Shown: one piece after another, positions 16,113-26,047 of the stretch
How positions within the stretch are numbered: position 1 is the stretch's first letter
How the letters are laid out: each line of letters begins with the position of its first letter
NCBI GenBank assembly: GCA_934140155.1
Contig: CAKPBC010000002.1
Span: forward strand, 186,001 to 250,000
Source of the DNA: an uncultured Bacilli bacterium
Lineage (GTDB): Bacteria; Bacillota_I; Bacilli_A; RFN20; CAG-826
Direction: 5' to 3'
Length of the DNA stretch: 64,000 bases
Notes under the pieces: model-generated
What the model was told of the DNA's origin: nothing
The model's input: only the letters and a program-made list of their open reading frames with translations
Databases searched by the model: none
Translations under genes and position numbers: made by a program

Positions 16113-17546
16113 ATGAATAAGAACTACAATAATAAAATATTGATTAGTTCAACTAGTTTCCTCCTAGTGGCTTTAATGCTACTAGGAGGTTGTTCTACTA
16201 ATCAAGAATCTAATTCAAATTCTACTTCTAATATTAATAGCGCTAATAATTCCACATCTGTTGCTCCTGATACTAATTCAAATAACTTATCTATTAATTA
16301 TTATCATGATACAACAATAAAAAACTGCGCTGAAGGACTTGTTTTAATTCAAAAAAGTAATACATTTAATGACAATATCAAAAAAATATCTTTAAAGTGG
16401 GGAGATGACACTACTCCTTTTGAAGATTATGATGCTTTAATAATTTTTGATAATATGAATGCTAGTGAATTTGAATATAATTTTAAAAAGAATGCCTTAA
16501 TTCCTTTGAAAGCCACAAAATTATGGGTTATTGCTTATGATAATAATGATGAAATCATTGATAAAGCTTCTAAGGGAATGGCAGAATATAAAAAAGATAG
16601 CGAATTGTTATATGAATTCCAAGTTATTAGCGACCAACAAGTAAGTACTGGGTCTCCTTGTTTTTATCGAAGATCCAAAAAAGCTTTTGAAGACATTAAA
16701 GAAAATTCTCCAAAATCATCTCTTATCGCAGTTAACGGTGATATTGTTGATGAAGCAAAAGCAGAAAACTACGATTCTTTCTTTAATTCTTTTGATACTG
16801 TGTTTAAAGATACCAACCAAAAAATGACTATTGGATTAGGAAACCATGAGTTTATTATTCAAAGTGAAAATGGTTATTATCAAGGTGTTAGTGAAGAAGA
16901 ATTAAACCAAAGATATGAAACTAGATTAAATTTATGGAAAAGTAAAACTGGTAATACTTCACAATATTTTTATGAAGTGATAAATGATAGTTATTTTATC
17001 TATTTAGGTACGACTAGCATTCCTAAGGCATTAGACGGAAATACACGTGCTGATGCAACATTAGGTAAAGAACAAATTGAATGGCTAAAAAATACTATGG
17101 AGAAAGCTAGTAAAACTAATAAACCAATCTATTTGTTCTCACATGGATCTTTAAGAGATACCGTATCTGGTTCTTTAACTAAATTAAATCAAACTTGGTA
17201 TGGTTATACTCTTGATGAAGAAAATCAAATTCGAAATATCATTAAAGACTATCCTCAAACTTTATTTTTCTCAAGTCATTCACATTGGTCATTTGAAAGT
17301 GAACAAAGTTATTTGATTTCTGATAATTATCCTTCATTTTTTAATACTGCCGCTATTGGATATTTATGGGAAGGTAATGGCGGAGGAAAACATTATAAAG
17401 ATGGCACTTATGAAAGTGGCGGGGCACAAGGATTATATCTAGAAGTATATGAAGATCAAATCATTATAAAAGGCCGTGAATTCGAAGATGTCGATCAAAC
17501 ATCTAAATATTGGTTTTCAAACTATCAAGTAGTATTGCCGTTATAG
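16113..17546 (+). CDS. Metallophosphoesterase lipoprotein (calcineurin-like)
   Basis: 477 residues. Signal peptide with lipobox LGGC (Cys27), then an Asn/Ser-rich linker, a beta-rich domain and a calcineurin-like phosphoesterase domain from about residue 165. Metal-binding motifs are VISDQQ (where DxH is usual; His is replaced by Gln), VNGDIVDE, GLGNHEF, LFSHGS and FSSHSHW. The start lies two bases past the previous stop with no good ribosome site, suggesting coupled translation. The likely role is to remove phosphate or cleave a phosphodiester from an extracellular substrate, perhaps a phosphorylated glycan given its GH3 neighbour. The substrate is unknown, and the altered first motif leaves some doubt about activity. 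Confidence 0.85.
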   Translation: MNKNYNNKILISSTSFLLVALMLLGGCSTNQESNSNSTSNINSANNSTSVAPDTNSNNLSINYYHDTTIKNCAEGLVLIQKSNTFNDNIKKISLKWGDDTTPFEDYDALIIFDNMNASEFEYNFKKNALIPLKATKLWVIAYDNNDEIIDKASKGMAEYKKDSELLYEFQVISDQQVSTGSPCFYRRSKKAFEDIKENSPKSSLIAVNGDIVDEAKAENYDSFFNSFDTVFKDTNQKMTIGLGNHEFIIQSENGYYQGVSEEELNQRYETRLNLWKSKTGNTSQYFYEVINDSYFIYLGTTSIPKALDGNTRADATLGKEQIEWLKNTMEKASKTNKPIYLFSHGSLRDTVSGSLTKLNQTWYGYTLDEENQIRNIIKDYPQTLFFSSHSHWSFESEQSYLISDNYPSFFNTAAIGYLWEGNGGGKHYKDGTYESGGAQGLYLEVYEDQIIIKGREFEDVDQTSKYWFSNYQVVLPL

Positions 17547-17558
17547 GAGGTAAAAATC

Positions 17559-20504
17559 ATGAAAGCAAAAAAGAAAATAATATTCTCTGCATTAACAGTT
17601 TTATCCGCGATTGCTATCGCAGGTAATATTGTATGTTTTGGTGTTCTTGGCGTTGATTTTATATCTAGCGCTATTGCCGGCACTGGAGCAAATAAAATCG
17701 ATGAAGAAACTGCTAAAAAGGGCGCGGAATTAGTCAAAAAAATTTCCGAAGATGGTACTGTTTTATTAAAAAACGAAAATCATACATTGCCTTTAAACAT
17801 TCAAGAGAACAATAAAGTAAATGTATTTGGTTATACTTGTATTGATAATGGTTGGGTGTTCACTGGTGTTGGCTCTGGTTCTTGTAAGCCAGACCCAGAA
17901 AAAAGAGTTGGTATTTTAAAAGGTTTAGAAAATGCTGGCTTTGAATATAATAAAAACTTAGCAGAAAAATATAAACAAGCTATACCAACTAGTGACCCTT
18001 ATTTATCGATGAATAAAAATGGCTATATTTTACAACCTGCTACAAGCTTTTATACCGATGAATTAATAAATGAAGCTAAAAGTTTTTCTGATACCGCTAT
18101 TGTTGTATTATCAAGAATTAGTGGGGAAAATGTTGGTGAAATTCCTTCAGTAAGTAAAGATTACTTATCTAATGAAACAGACACAACTCGCACTTATTTA
18201 GATTTATCTAAAAAAGAGGAAGAAATGCTTAACATTGTTAAAAATAATTTTAGCAAAGTAATTGTCTTATTAAATACTACTAATAACATGCAATGTGATT
18301 TCTTAAAAGACGATAAAATCGGTGCTGCTTTATATTGTGGCCCTACTGGATTATGCGGCACTGAAAGTGTTGCTAACTTATTAGCAGGTCAAAAAACAAT
18401 TACTAATGAAAATGGAGAAAAAGAAATTATAAAAATATCTCCTAGTGGTAAATTATCGGATACTTATGCAAGTGATTTTTCTTCTGAACCAGTATTTGCT
18501 AATAAATATGTAAGAAACAAATCCGCAACCGGTGGAAATATTGTTTATCAAGAAGACATTTATTTTGGATATCGTTGGTATGAAACCGCAAATGAGATGG
18601 GATTCTTTGATAGTTTAGAACATGGTTATGATTCTGCTGTTATTTATCCATTCGGATATGGTTTAAGCTATACTGACTTTGCCTGGAAAGTAACAAATGT
18701 ATCACTTCCATCTGGTTCTTCTTTAACTAAAGATTCTAAAATTGAAATTGAAGTTAATGTTAAAAATATTGGAGAATATCCAGGAAAAGATGTTGTTGAG
18801 CTTTACTTTAAAGCCCCTTATATCAGTGGAGGAATAGAGAAGAGTTCTATTGTTTTAGGAGATTTTGCTAAAACATCCCTACTTCAACCAAATGAATCAC
18901 AAAATGTCACATTATCCATAAGCGCTTATGATATGGCAAGTTACGATTGTTATGATAAAAATAGTAATGGCTTTATGGGATATGAATTAGATAAAGGAAA
19001 TTACACTTTAGAATTAAAAGAAAATGTTCATAAACTAAAAGAAATGGATAAAAATACTTTTACTTATTCTATTGATGAAACTTTAAAATTTGAACGTGAC
19101 CCAAAAACTAATTATTATGTTATCAATCGTTTTACCGGTGATGATAGTTACGCAAATGTATGTTTAGATGGCTCAAATGTTGGAATTAACGCCACTTACT
19201 TATCACGTAGTAATTTCATTGCTACATTTGTTGATAAAGAAGCTGCTTTACCTAAAGACAGCGCTAAAGTTAACAAAGCAAGAATATATAAAACTTCCGC
19301 AAATGATCAAGAAACTATGCCAACATTTGGTGTAAATAAAGATTTATATCTTGTCACTAAAAAAGATGGTTCTAAAGCTAGTAGCAGTGATTTATCCTCA
19401 GGAAAAGATTTAAAATTTAATGATGCTCTTGTTGATGAATTAATGCAAGATTTTAATTCTTCAAAATGGGATGATTTAATCAATCAAGTTAGCAAAGATG
19501 AAGCATCTACTTTAGTTGAAAAAAGTGGATTTGGTTCAAAAGAAATTGAATCTATTGGAAAAACTAAAACTCTTGATTTTGATGGACCAAGTGGCTTTAA
19601 TGAAAATACACAAAAAATTGCTGAAGATAAATCATCTTGGACATCTTATCCTTGTGAATGTGTAATTGGTACAACTTGGAATGAAGCCTTAGCTTATGAA
19701 TTAGGACAATCAATGGCTTATGAAGCAAGCAAAAGCGGCATTAATGGTTGGTACGCTCCAGGAGTAAATTTACATCGTTCAAACTATAATGGTCGAAACT
19801 ATGAATATTACTCAGAGGATCCAATTATTTCTGGTAAACTCGCTAGTGCCACTATTAAAGGTGCAAAATCTGGTGGATTATATTGCTATTTAAAACACTT
19901 TGCCTTATCTGAAGAAGGAGATAACGCTAAAGGTGTTGATACATGGATTACTGAACAAAACTTCCGTGAAATATATTTAAAGCCATTTGAAATTGCTGTT
20001 AAAGATGGCGCCAATGCAATTATGACTGCTTTTAATAGAATTGGACCAGTCTGGGCTGGCTCTAATTACGATTTATTAACTGAAATATTACGTAATGAAT
20101 GGGGATTTAAAGGCTCTGTGGTTACAGACTGGGCAAGTGGTGATGACATTATGCACACTCAACGTGGTGTTCTTGCTGGAAACGATTTATGGCTCAATCC
20201 ATTAAATAGAAATGGTGTTCCTCTTGATCAAAATGATGCGACACAAATGTATTGTGCGAAAAACGCTTTAAAAAATAATGTTTATACTTATGTTTCTACT
20301 TATCAATACGCCCGTGATTATAATCCAGAAAACGATGATTATAAAGTTAATGTCGGAGTAATTACTGGCGCTAATGTATCAAATTGGTGGATTCCTACTC
20401 TAATTAGTTTAGATGTTATTATATTTGCAAGTAATATTGCTTATGGACTATATATATTTGTTCCATGGGATAAAATTAAAAAGAGTAAAAAAGAAGAAAA
20501 CTAA
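17559..20504 (+). CDS. GH3 glycosidase with permuted domains and a membrane helix at each end
   Basis: 981 residues behind a strong TAGGAGGT site. Order: membrane helix (about 8-35), GH3 alpha/beta sandwich normally found second (about 50-330, with SRISGEN holding a possible acid/base Glu), fibronectin-III-like domain (about 375-490), a spacer region, the GH3 TIM-barrel domain (about 640-930) with nucleophile Asp857 in VVTDWASG, and a C-terminal helix (about 945-970) ending in a lysine-rich tail. This reversed order occurs in a minority of GH3 beta-glucosidases. The enzyme would sit on the outer face, anchored twice, and act on a beta-linked glycan; specificity cannot be read. Third gene of the operon. 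Confidence 0.92.
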   Translation: MKAKKKIIFSALTVLSAIAIAGNIVCFGVLGVDFISSAIAGTGANKIDEETAKKGAELVKKISEDGTVLLKNENHTLPLNIQENNKVNVFGYTCIDNGWVFTGVGSGSCKPDPEKRVGILKGLENAGFEYNKNLAEKYKQAIPTSDPYLSMNKNGYILQPATSFYTDELINEAKSFSDTAIVVLSRISGENVGEIPSVSKDYLSNETDTTRTYLDLSKKEEEMLNIVKNNFSKVIVLLNTTNNMQCDFLKDDKIGAALYCGPTGLCGTESVANLLAGQKTITNENGEKEIIKISPSGKLSDTYASDFSSEPVFANKYVRNKSATGGNIVYQEDIYFGYRWYETANEMGFFDSLEHGYDSAVIYPFGYGLSYTDFAWKVTNVSLPSGSSLTKDSKIEIEVNVKNIGEYPGKDVVELYFKAPYISGGIEKSSIVLGDFAKTSLLQPNESQNVTLSISAYDMASYDCYDKNSNGFMGYELDKGNYTLELKENVHKLKEMDKNTFTYSIDETLKFERDPKTNYYVINRFTGDDSYANVCLDGSNVGINATYLSRSNFIATFVDKEAALPKDSAKVNKARIYKTSANDQETMPTFGVNKDLYLVTKKDGSKASSSDLSSGKDLKFNDALVDELMQDFNSSKWDDLINQVSKDEASTLVEKSGFGSKEIESIGKTKTLDFDGPSGFNENTQKIAEDKSSWTSYPCECVIGTTWNEALAYELGQSMAYEASKSGINGWYAPGVNLHRSNYNGRNYEYYSEDPIISGKLASATIKGAKSGGLYCYLKHFALSEEGDNAKGVDTWITEQNFREIYLKPFEIAVKDGANAIMTAFNRIGPVWAGSNYDLLTEILRNEWGFKGSVVTDWASGDDIMHTQRGVLAGNDLWLNPLNRNGVPLDQNDATQMYCAKNALKNNVYTYVSTYQYARDYNPENDDYKVNVGVITGANVSNWWIPTLISLDVIIFASNIAYGLYIFVPWDKIKKSKKEEN

Positions 20505-20514
20505 AAACCATTTT

Positions 20515-20564
20515 AAAAGCCTCTAACTTAAGTACAATTAAGTGCTTAGTTATGAGGCTTTTTT
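20515..20564. terminator. Bidirectional terminator between the two GH3 genes
   Basis: AAAAGCCTC (20515-20523) pairs with GAGGCTTTT (20554-20562), with further AACT/AGTT pairing inside. A T-run follows on the plus strand and on the minus strand as well. It ends both convergent operons. Confidence 0.9.
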
Positions 20565-20607
20565 AACGCTTTAAACTTCCGCGGGGTTGATAACATTTTA
20601 AAATATA

Positions 20608-23490
20608 TTAATTTTTCTTATTCTTTCTATATTCTAAACAAGTTAACACAATTGATGATACTGCTAAAAATCCTGTTAATACATCAATACTCAATATCGC
20701 TATTTTCCATCTTTCTGTTATTCTTTTTGGTTCTAAATTCATTGCGGATGATTTGCACTGTGCATACAAGATATTTTTTGCTGCTTCTTTAGCCTTATAT
20801 AACAAATATTTATCATCATTTACTGCTTCTAAGAATTGTTTTAAAAAATAGTCAGTAGAGCAAAGCCACATGTCAGTGCCCGCTGCTAAGCCAGATTTAA
20901 TCGACATATAACTTTTTCCTTCTGATGTATAATCAGTGATTACTCTTCCTTTAAAGCCCCACTCATTCCTTAAAATATTAGTAATTAAACCTAAATGCGC
21001 TCCTGTCCAAGTTGTCCCAATTCTAGTTAAAGAAGTCATTACACCCAGCGATTTAGTATTTTTAACAACATACTCAAATGGTTTTAGATACACTTCTCTT
21101 AATGCTTGCTCATTATTAAATACACAAATACCATTTCGGTGTATTTCTTGTTCGTTAAGAATGAAATGCTTAGAATTAACAATCATTCCTTTGCTTTGAG
21201 CTCCTAATACTTCTTGTATTCCTAATAATCCTGATAAAATACTATCCTCAGAAAAATATTCAAAGTTTCTTCCGCCATTAGGTGATCTATGAATATTTAA
21301 TCCCGGTGCGTACCAGCCAATTACTTTTAAGAATAACCCTTCTTCAGCAATTGCAGAACCAACTTCAAATATTAAATCTTCATTAAATGTCGCGGCCATA
21401 ACTGTTTGAGAAGGAAATAATGTTCCAGATTTTGAACTCACTTGTGTACCCACGATTCCAACTGGGCCATCACGGTCATAAGTTAAAGGATTTCCAACAC
21501 TTTTGATATAAGAAGTTGAAAAACCACCTTTAGTAATAAGTGTTGCTAAATCATTTAAAGAAATTTGATCTAATAAATCATTCCATTTCGAATCATTATA
21601 ATCTAGTTCTTGCATGTCTAATACTTTTAAATTATTTTGAGCATTAAGAACTATCTCTTCATCAACAGGTTTACTAATATAATCAAAATCATCTTTTAAA
21701 CTATTTTTAATTTTTTTATTTGCTATTAAGTTATTTATTTCTTTGGGATAAGTAGATTCATAGTCGCTTCTTGATAAATAAGAAAACTCTTCATTACCAT
21801 AATAATAATTAATATCAGCACTATCTAAATTATTTTTAATCGTAACATTTATTCCTTCGTTAAAAATATAATTATTTTCTAAATTAACACTAATAACTTT
21901 TGAACTATCGCCATTACTAGTAATATAACTATTATTTGATTTATTATATCCTTTGACGCTTAAAATATTATTAAGTGCTTGATGTACATCTTCTCCAAGC
22001 GCAAAATAATAATTGCCACTTTCTAAAATATATGCTTGATTTATTTTTCTATCATAACTAGCAAGTTCATCAAAGCTCACATTAAATTTAATAATTTCTT
22101 TTTCATTTGGTTTTAATTCTTTGGTTTTAGCAAATCTAATTAAATTAATAGAGCTTTTTTCAATACCATTATTTTTATCAAACTCCGTGTATTCACCTTG
22201 ATAATAAAGTTCTATGACATTTTTAGAAGCAATATTCCCAATATTTTGACTTATCACACTTATATTAATTTCTTTTTTATCATAATCAATTTGAAAATCA
22301 TCAATTTTATCTATAAAACTGCTATATGTAAGTCCATATCCAAATGGGAATAATACTTCGTTTTGATAATTAAATCCATCTATAGAATTATATGAACCAA
22401 CATTACTACGCGCATTACCTTCATTTAAAACACAATCTTCATATCTAGTTTCATAATACTTATATCCAACATAAATGCCTTCTAATTCTACCATATAATT
22501 ATTACGTGTATCCCATTCTCCTTTGGGCTTATCTAAGTTATTAAAAACGTAGTCACCAATATTTCGAGTAGATGGATGAGACTTGTTATTATAAACATAA
22601 GTATCTGGTAATTTGCCACTTGGTGAAACTTTACCTAAAATTACATCGATAACACCATCTAGCCCATACTGTCCAACATAACCAATCCATAAACAAGCAT
22701 CAATACCAAATTCATCAAGAAATCCTAATTGCATCGGATTAGATGAGTTTATTAACACTAATGTTTTAGAAAAATATCGTTTAGCAACTTTTATAACTTC
22801 CTTTTCTTTTTCTGTAATCGAAAGATAGCCGTTTTGTCCATCAAGAAAGTTTCCTAACGATAAATCATAACCTTCTCCACCAATACGCGAAATAACAATT
22901 ATTGCTAAATCATTAAAATCTTTAAAAGAATTTATTACTTTTTGATCTTGATAAATACTTTTATCTGATTCACCAACACTCATCAAATATGAACTCGTTG
23001 GATTTTCCATAATTCCACTAATACGATAATTAGTGTCTAGCATATATTTGTTCCACATTATGTTATTAACTTCAATATTTTGCTTTTCAAAGCAATCTTT
23101 TAAGTTTTCTTTAGATGTTACTTTCACATCACTAGATCCTGTTCCTGTATAAACAATATCCACACTTGATCTAGATAATAATGTAACTTTACTATGCTCT
23201 TTTAAAGGTAAAATATCGTTATTATTTTTCAATAAAACTGCCCCTTCTTGTTCAACCTGGCGGCATATTTTTTGACTCTTCAATTGCGCTTCTTCAAGAT
23301 TTTTAAGTGAAGAGGAAAAGAATTTTCCATGAGCAAATGAAATATCATCATTATCGTTATATATCTGATCCACTATATTGCTTTGTTCGAAAGCTCTAAT
23401 TGTACTTGTAGATAATATTGCTAATAAAGTCACAAAAAATATATCTAATACAATATAAAATAATTTTTTATAATTTATCTTCTTTTTCAT
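20608..23490 (-). CDS. Second permuted, doubly membrane-anchored GH3 glycosidase
   Basis: 960 residues, a paralogue of the facing GH3 with the same plan: N-terminal helix (about 9-30), GH3 sandwich with SRIGGEGYDLS (the usual acid/base loop), fibronectin-III-like domain, TIM barrel with nucleophile Asp853 in VITDYTSEG, and a C-terminal helix with a YRKNKKN tail. Tyr replaces the usual Trp after the nucleophile, so specificity may differ from its paralogue. The ATG is 3 bases after the lipoprotein stop. It is the last gene of the operon that starts with the LytTR two-component system. Confidence 0.92.
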   Translation of the reverse strand: MKKKINYKKLFYIVLDIFFVTLLAILSTSTIRAFEQSNIVDQIYNDNDDISFAHGKFFSSSLKNLEEAQLKSQKICRQVEQEGAVLLKNNNDILPLKEHSKVTLLSRSSVDIVYTGTGSSDVKVTSKENLKDCFEKQNIEVNNIMWNKYMLDTNYRISGIMENPTSSYLMSVGESDKSIYQDQKVINSFKDFNDLAIIVISRIGGEGYDLSLGNFLDGQNGYLSITEKEKEVIKVAKRYFSKTLVLINSSNPMQLGFLDEFGIDACLWIGYVGQYGLDGVIDVILGKVSPSGKLPDTYVYNNKSHPSTRNIGDYVFNNLDKPKGEWDTRNNYMVELEGIYVGYKYYETRYEDCVLNEGNARSNVGSYNSIDGFNYQNEVLFPFGYGLTYSSFIDKIDDFQIDYDKKEINISVISQNIGNIASKNVIELYYQGEYTEFDKNNGIEKSSINLIRFAKTKELKPNEKEIIKFNVSFDELASYDRKINQAYILESGNYYFALGEDVHQALNNILSVKGYNKSNNSYITSNGDSSKVISVNLENNYIFNEGINVTIKNNLDSADINYYYGNEEFSYLSRSDYESTYPKEINNLIANKKIKNSLKDDFDYISKPVDEEIVLNAQNNLKVLDMQELDYNDSKWNDLLDQISLNDLATLITKGGFSTSYIKSVGNPLTYDRDGPVGIVGTQVSSKSGTLFPSQTVMAATFNEDLIFEVGSAIAEEGLFLKVIGWYAPGLNIHRSPNGGRNFEYFSEDSILSGLLGIQEVLGAQSKGMIVNSKHFILNEQEIHRNGICVFNNEQALREVYLKPFEYVVKNTKSLGVMTSLTRIGTTWTGAHLGLITNILRNEWGFKGRVITDYTSEGKSYMSIKSGLAAGTDMWLCSTDYFLKQFLEAVNDDKYLLYKAKEAAKNILYAQCKSSAMNLEPKRITERWKIAILSIDVLTGFLAVSSIVLTCLEYRKNKKN

Positions 23491-23493
23491 AAT

Positions 23494-24708
23494 TTACTCC
23501 ACTATTTCTATTTCAATTTCTTGAAGTATTTCGTATCCATTATCGGCAAGGTAACAAAGTTTATATCTTCCTTTCGTTAATTCCACTGATCTTTCTGAAT
23601 TGGGATTTTTTCCAATAATATTAATTACACTTTCTATTACTTCTGGGTAGTAATAATATAAAGAACCAATCTTTCCAACTGTATCATTATAGCGATATAG
23701 AGCAATCCAATCTGTTGAATGCCCTTCTCTTTGTTTTGATTTTATAAATATTCCTTCATTAGCTTTAAAGAATTCTTTTTCTAAAGACATATAAGATATG
23801 TCATCTTTTCCGATTACACTTAGATTTTTACTTATTAATGCATTAAATCCATCATCTGCAAGATAACATATTTTATATTTACCTTTAGGTAATATTTTAA
23901 TATCACTATTTTTACCAACTATATTCACAGATTTTTCATTTTCTTCACTAGGATAAAAACTAAATATTGGATTATCTTTTCCTAAAATAGCTTCATAATC
24001 AAATAAGGCAATACGGTCACGAGGATGATCCTCTCTATCAACAAATTTCACAATTATATCTTCACCTTCTAAATAATTTTTCTTAGCTAGTTCTAAAGAA
24101 CATGAAGAACTTGAATTATGTTGAATATCAGGTTTAAATTCTTTAATCGTTTTAGAAGACTTACAACTTAAATAATCAATATTACCAATGGAAGAATATG
24201 TAGCTACTTGATTGCTTGATGATGCAATGCAATTAAAACTTATAATATTTTGTCCTTTTTTCAAATTACATTCAAACGCTACATCCACCATTGCATAATA
24301 GTTATAAGCTTTATTTTCATTGTCAGGCACTTTTATTGCTTCTTTATCAAAATTCACCTCTTGATCATTAATAGTAACAAAATAAATGTCACTAAAAATA
24401 AAATCCACTGGGTAAGGTGCATCATTTTTCCATTGTAAAGGATGGCTAATATGTAAAGTAAATTTCTGGTTTAAGATTTCCCCATTTGTTTCCAGTCCAA
24501 AAGATATTTCACTTCCCTTTTGGATATAACCTACCGATTTATTATTACTAATTTCTTTTTCTGCATCAGGGGAATCTACTGCTTTGCAATTATATAAATA
24601 AGCATTTTCCGCTTCAAAAATATAACTATTTTCTTCATCTTTATTACTACAAGATGTTAATAGCAAGCATAAAGTCATAAACAACATACCATTTTTACAT
24701 TTGTTCAT
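23494..24708 (-). CDS. Lipoprotein with a carbohydrate-binding-type domain and two tandem beta repeats
   Basis: 404 residues; lipobox LTSC at Cys20. Residues about 30-190 resemble the FEAE-type module of the 792-residue lipoprotein at 13732 (FEAENAYLYNCK against FEAENAHLVG). Two similar units of about 95 residues follow, each with a D.IALF/DWIALY strand, a YYYP or FYPS element, IIGKN or IVGKN, and a GKYKICYLADDG / GRYKLCYLADNG ending. The same unit closes the other lipoprotein. The gene is 10 bases after the kinase gene and 3 before GH3, so it probably presents substrate to, or positions, the GH3 enzyme. Exact ligand unknown. Confidence 0.8.
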   Translation of the reverse strand: MNKCKNGMLFMTLCLLLTSCSNKDEENSYIFEAENAYLYNCKAVDSPDAEKEISNNKSVGYIQKGSEISFGLETNGEILNQKFTLHISHPLQWKNDAPYPVDFIFSDIYFVTINDQEVNFDKEAIKVPDNENKAYNYYAMVDVAFECNLKKGQNIISFNCIASSSNQVATYSSIGNIDYLSCKSSKTIKEFKPDIQHNSSSSCSLELAKKNYLEGEDIIVKFVDREDHPRDRIALFDYEAILGKDNPIFSFYPSEENEKSVNIVGKNSDIKILPKGKYKICYLADDGFNALISKNLSVIGKDDISYMSLEKEFFKANEGIFIKSKQREGHSTDWIALYRYNDTVGKIGSLYYYYPEVIESVINIIGKNPNSERSVELTKGRYKLCYLADNGYEILQEIEIEIVE

Positions 24709-24718
24709 AATATCATCC

Positions 24719-26047
24719 TCAATTTTTCACATAAGGAATTAATATGTTAATGATAAATAGATTGCCACTATTTTTGATAAATAAATCACCATGATAGTTT
24801 TCCACAATTGTCTTGATGCTTACTAGGCCAAAACCATGATAGTCTTTATTTTGCTTTGTGGTTTTTGGTAATCCATTATCATAACTTAATTTCCCATCAA
24901 AATAGTTTTCAATATGTATTACAAGGTTATCACCAAATGTATTAACATTTAGCCTTATAAACCTTTTATCTTCTTCAACATTAAGTAAATATTCGATCGC
25001 GTTATCTAATGCGTTGCCAAATAAAGAGTATATATCATAATCTTGCATAAATGAAAGTGATGCACCATTAACAATGTATGTTAATGATATTTTGTTTTCA
25101 TTACAAAATAGTGACTTCTCTGATAACAAAACATCTAAAGCATCATTACCAGTTTTAACTATTGAATCATAAATCATAACGCTTTTTTCAATTTCTTTTA
25201 AAGCCTTAGGATTAACTTTGTTTTCCGCCAAAGCATGAATTTGATGTTTTAAATCATGACATTTTATGTTGATTAATTTTATGTTTTCTTTAGCTAAATC
25301 ATAGTGTTCACGATCTTCTTTCCATAAGTGTTGCACTATTTCTAATTCTTTTTTTGTTTTCTTAACTTCTTTTAGTTTAAATTGAACTACTAAAACTAAT
25401 AAACAGCTTATTATGCTATAAATAAAAGTAACAATTAAGCTAATTTGATTTGTTTTAGCATCATACTTATAAATCATTATCGAATTTAATACGATTGCGG
25501 AGATAAACATAAAAACAACTAATAAAAACAACCAAGTATTAGTTACATAAAACTCTTCATCTTTTTTTAGATTTTTCTTAAACGTTAAATATAATCCTAA
25601 ATAGGTAAAAATATAAAAATCAACATAAATAGCAAAAGTAAAAACTTCAAAATTAATAGTGGCTCCACTGCCATAAATATTCAAAGAATTGCCCCCATCA
25701 AATAAGGAGGCTACCATAAATGTTTGATATAAAGAATAAGCAATATGTTGCATAGAATATCCAGCAAGTCCAGAAAAAACAATGTTAATAAATGATTCTT
25801 TAAAACAAAATGCTAAAGCACATATCGAAATACCTGCAAGAAGAATAAACAAAAAAGAAATGTATAAAGCATCATAACTAATTATTGGAACAGCAAAAGA
25901 AAGTAAAATCGAAACAATAGATGCTGTTATTACTCTTAAAGCAAAATGATTTCTTCTTTTCATTTTCCATGAAAATAAAAATTCAGCAACTAGAAGCTCA
26001 ACCATAAATTGTGCTTTATAGAAAAACAAAGCATTTATTTCATACAT
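24719..26047 (-). CDS. AgrC/ComD-type sensor histidine kinase
   Basis: 442 residues. About six membrane helices fill residues 1-210, then a coiled coil (KEVKKTKKELEIVQHL), a histidine box KCHDLKHQIHAL, an N-box with NALDNAIEYLL and a G-box GFGLVSIKTIVENYHG. This is the HPK10-like kinase class that pairs with LytTR regulators and often senses peptides. No peptide precursor is visible nearby, so the signal could be a glycan or an envelope state. Its ATG overlaps the regulator stop (TAATG). The start has no separate promoter. Confidence 0.92.
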   Translation of the reverse strand: MYEINALFFYKAQFMVELLVAEFLFSWKMKRRNHFALRVITASIVSILLSFAVPIISYDALYISFLFILLAGISICALAFCFKESFINIVFSGLAGYSMQHIAYSLYQTFMVASLFDGGNSLNIYGSGATINFEVFTFAIYVDFYIFTYLGLYLTFKKNLKKDEEFYVTNTWLFLLVVFMFISAIVLNSIMIYKYDAKTNQISLIVTFIYSIISCLLVLVVQFKLKEVKKTKKELEIVQHLWKEDREHYDLAKENIKLINIKCHDLKHQIHALAENKVNPKALKEIEKSVMIYDSIVKTGNDALDVLLSEKSLFCNENKISLTYIVNGASLSFMQDYDIYSLFGNALDNAIEYLLNVEEDKRFIRLNVNTFGDNLVIHIENYFDGKLSYDNGLPKTTKQNKDYHGFGLVSIKTIVENYHGDLFIKNSGNLFIINILIPYVKN

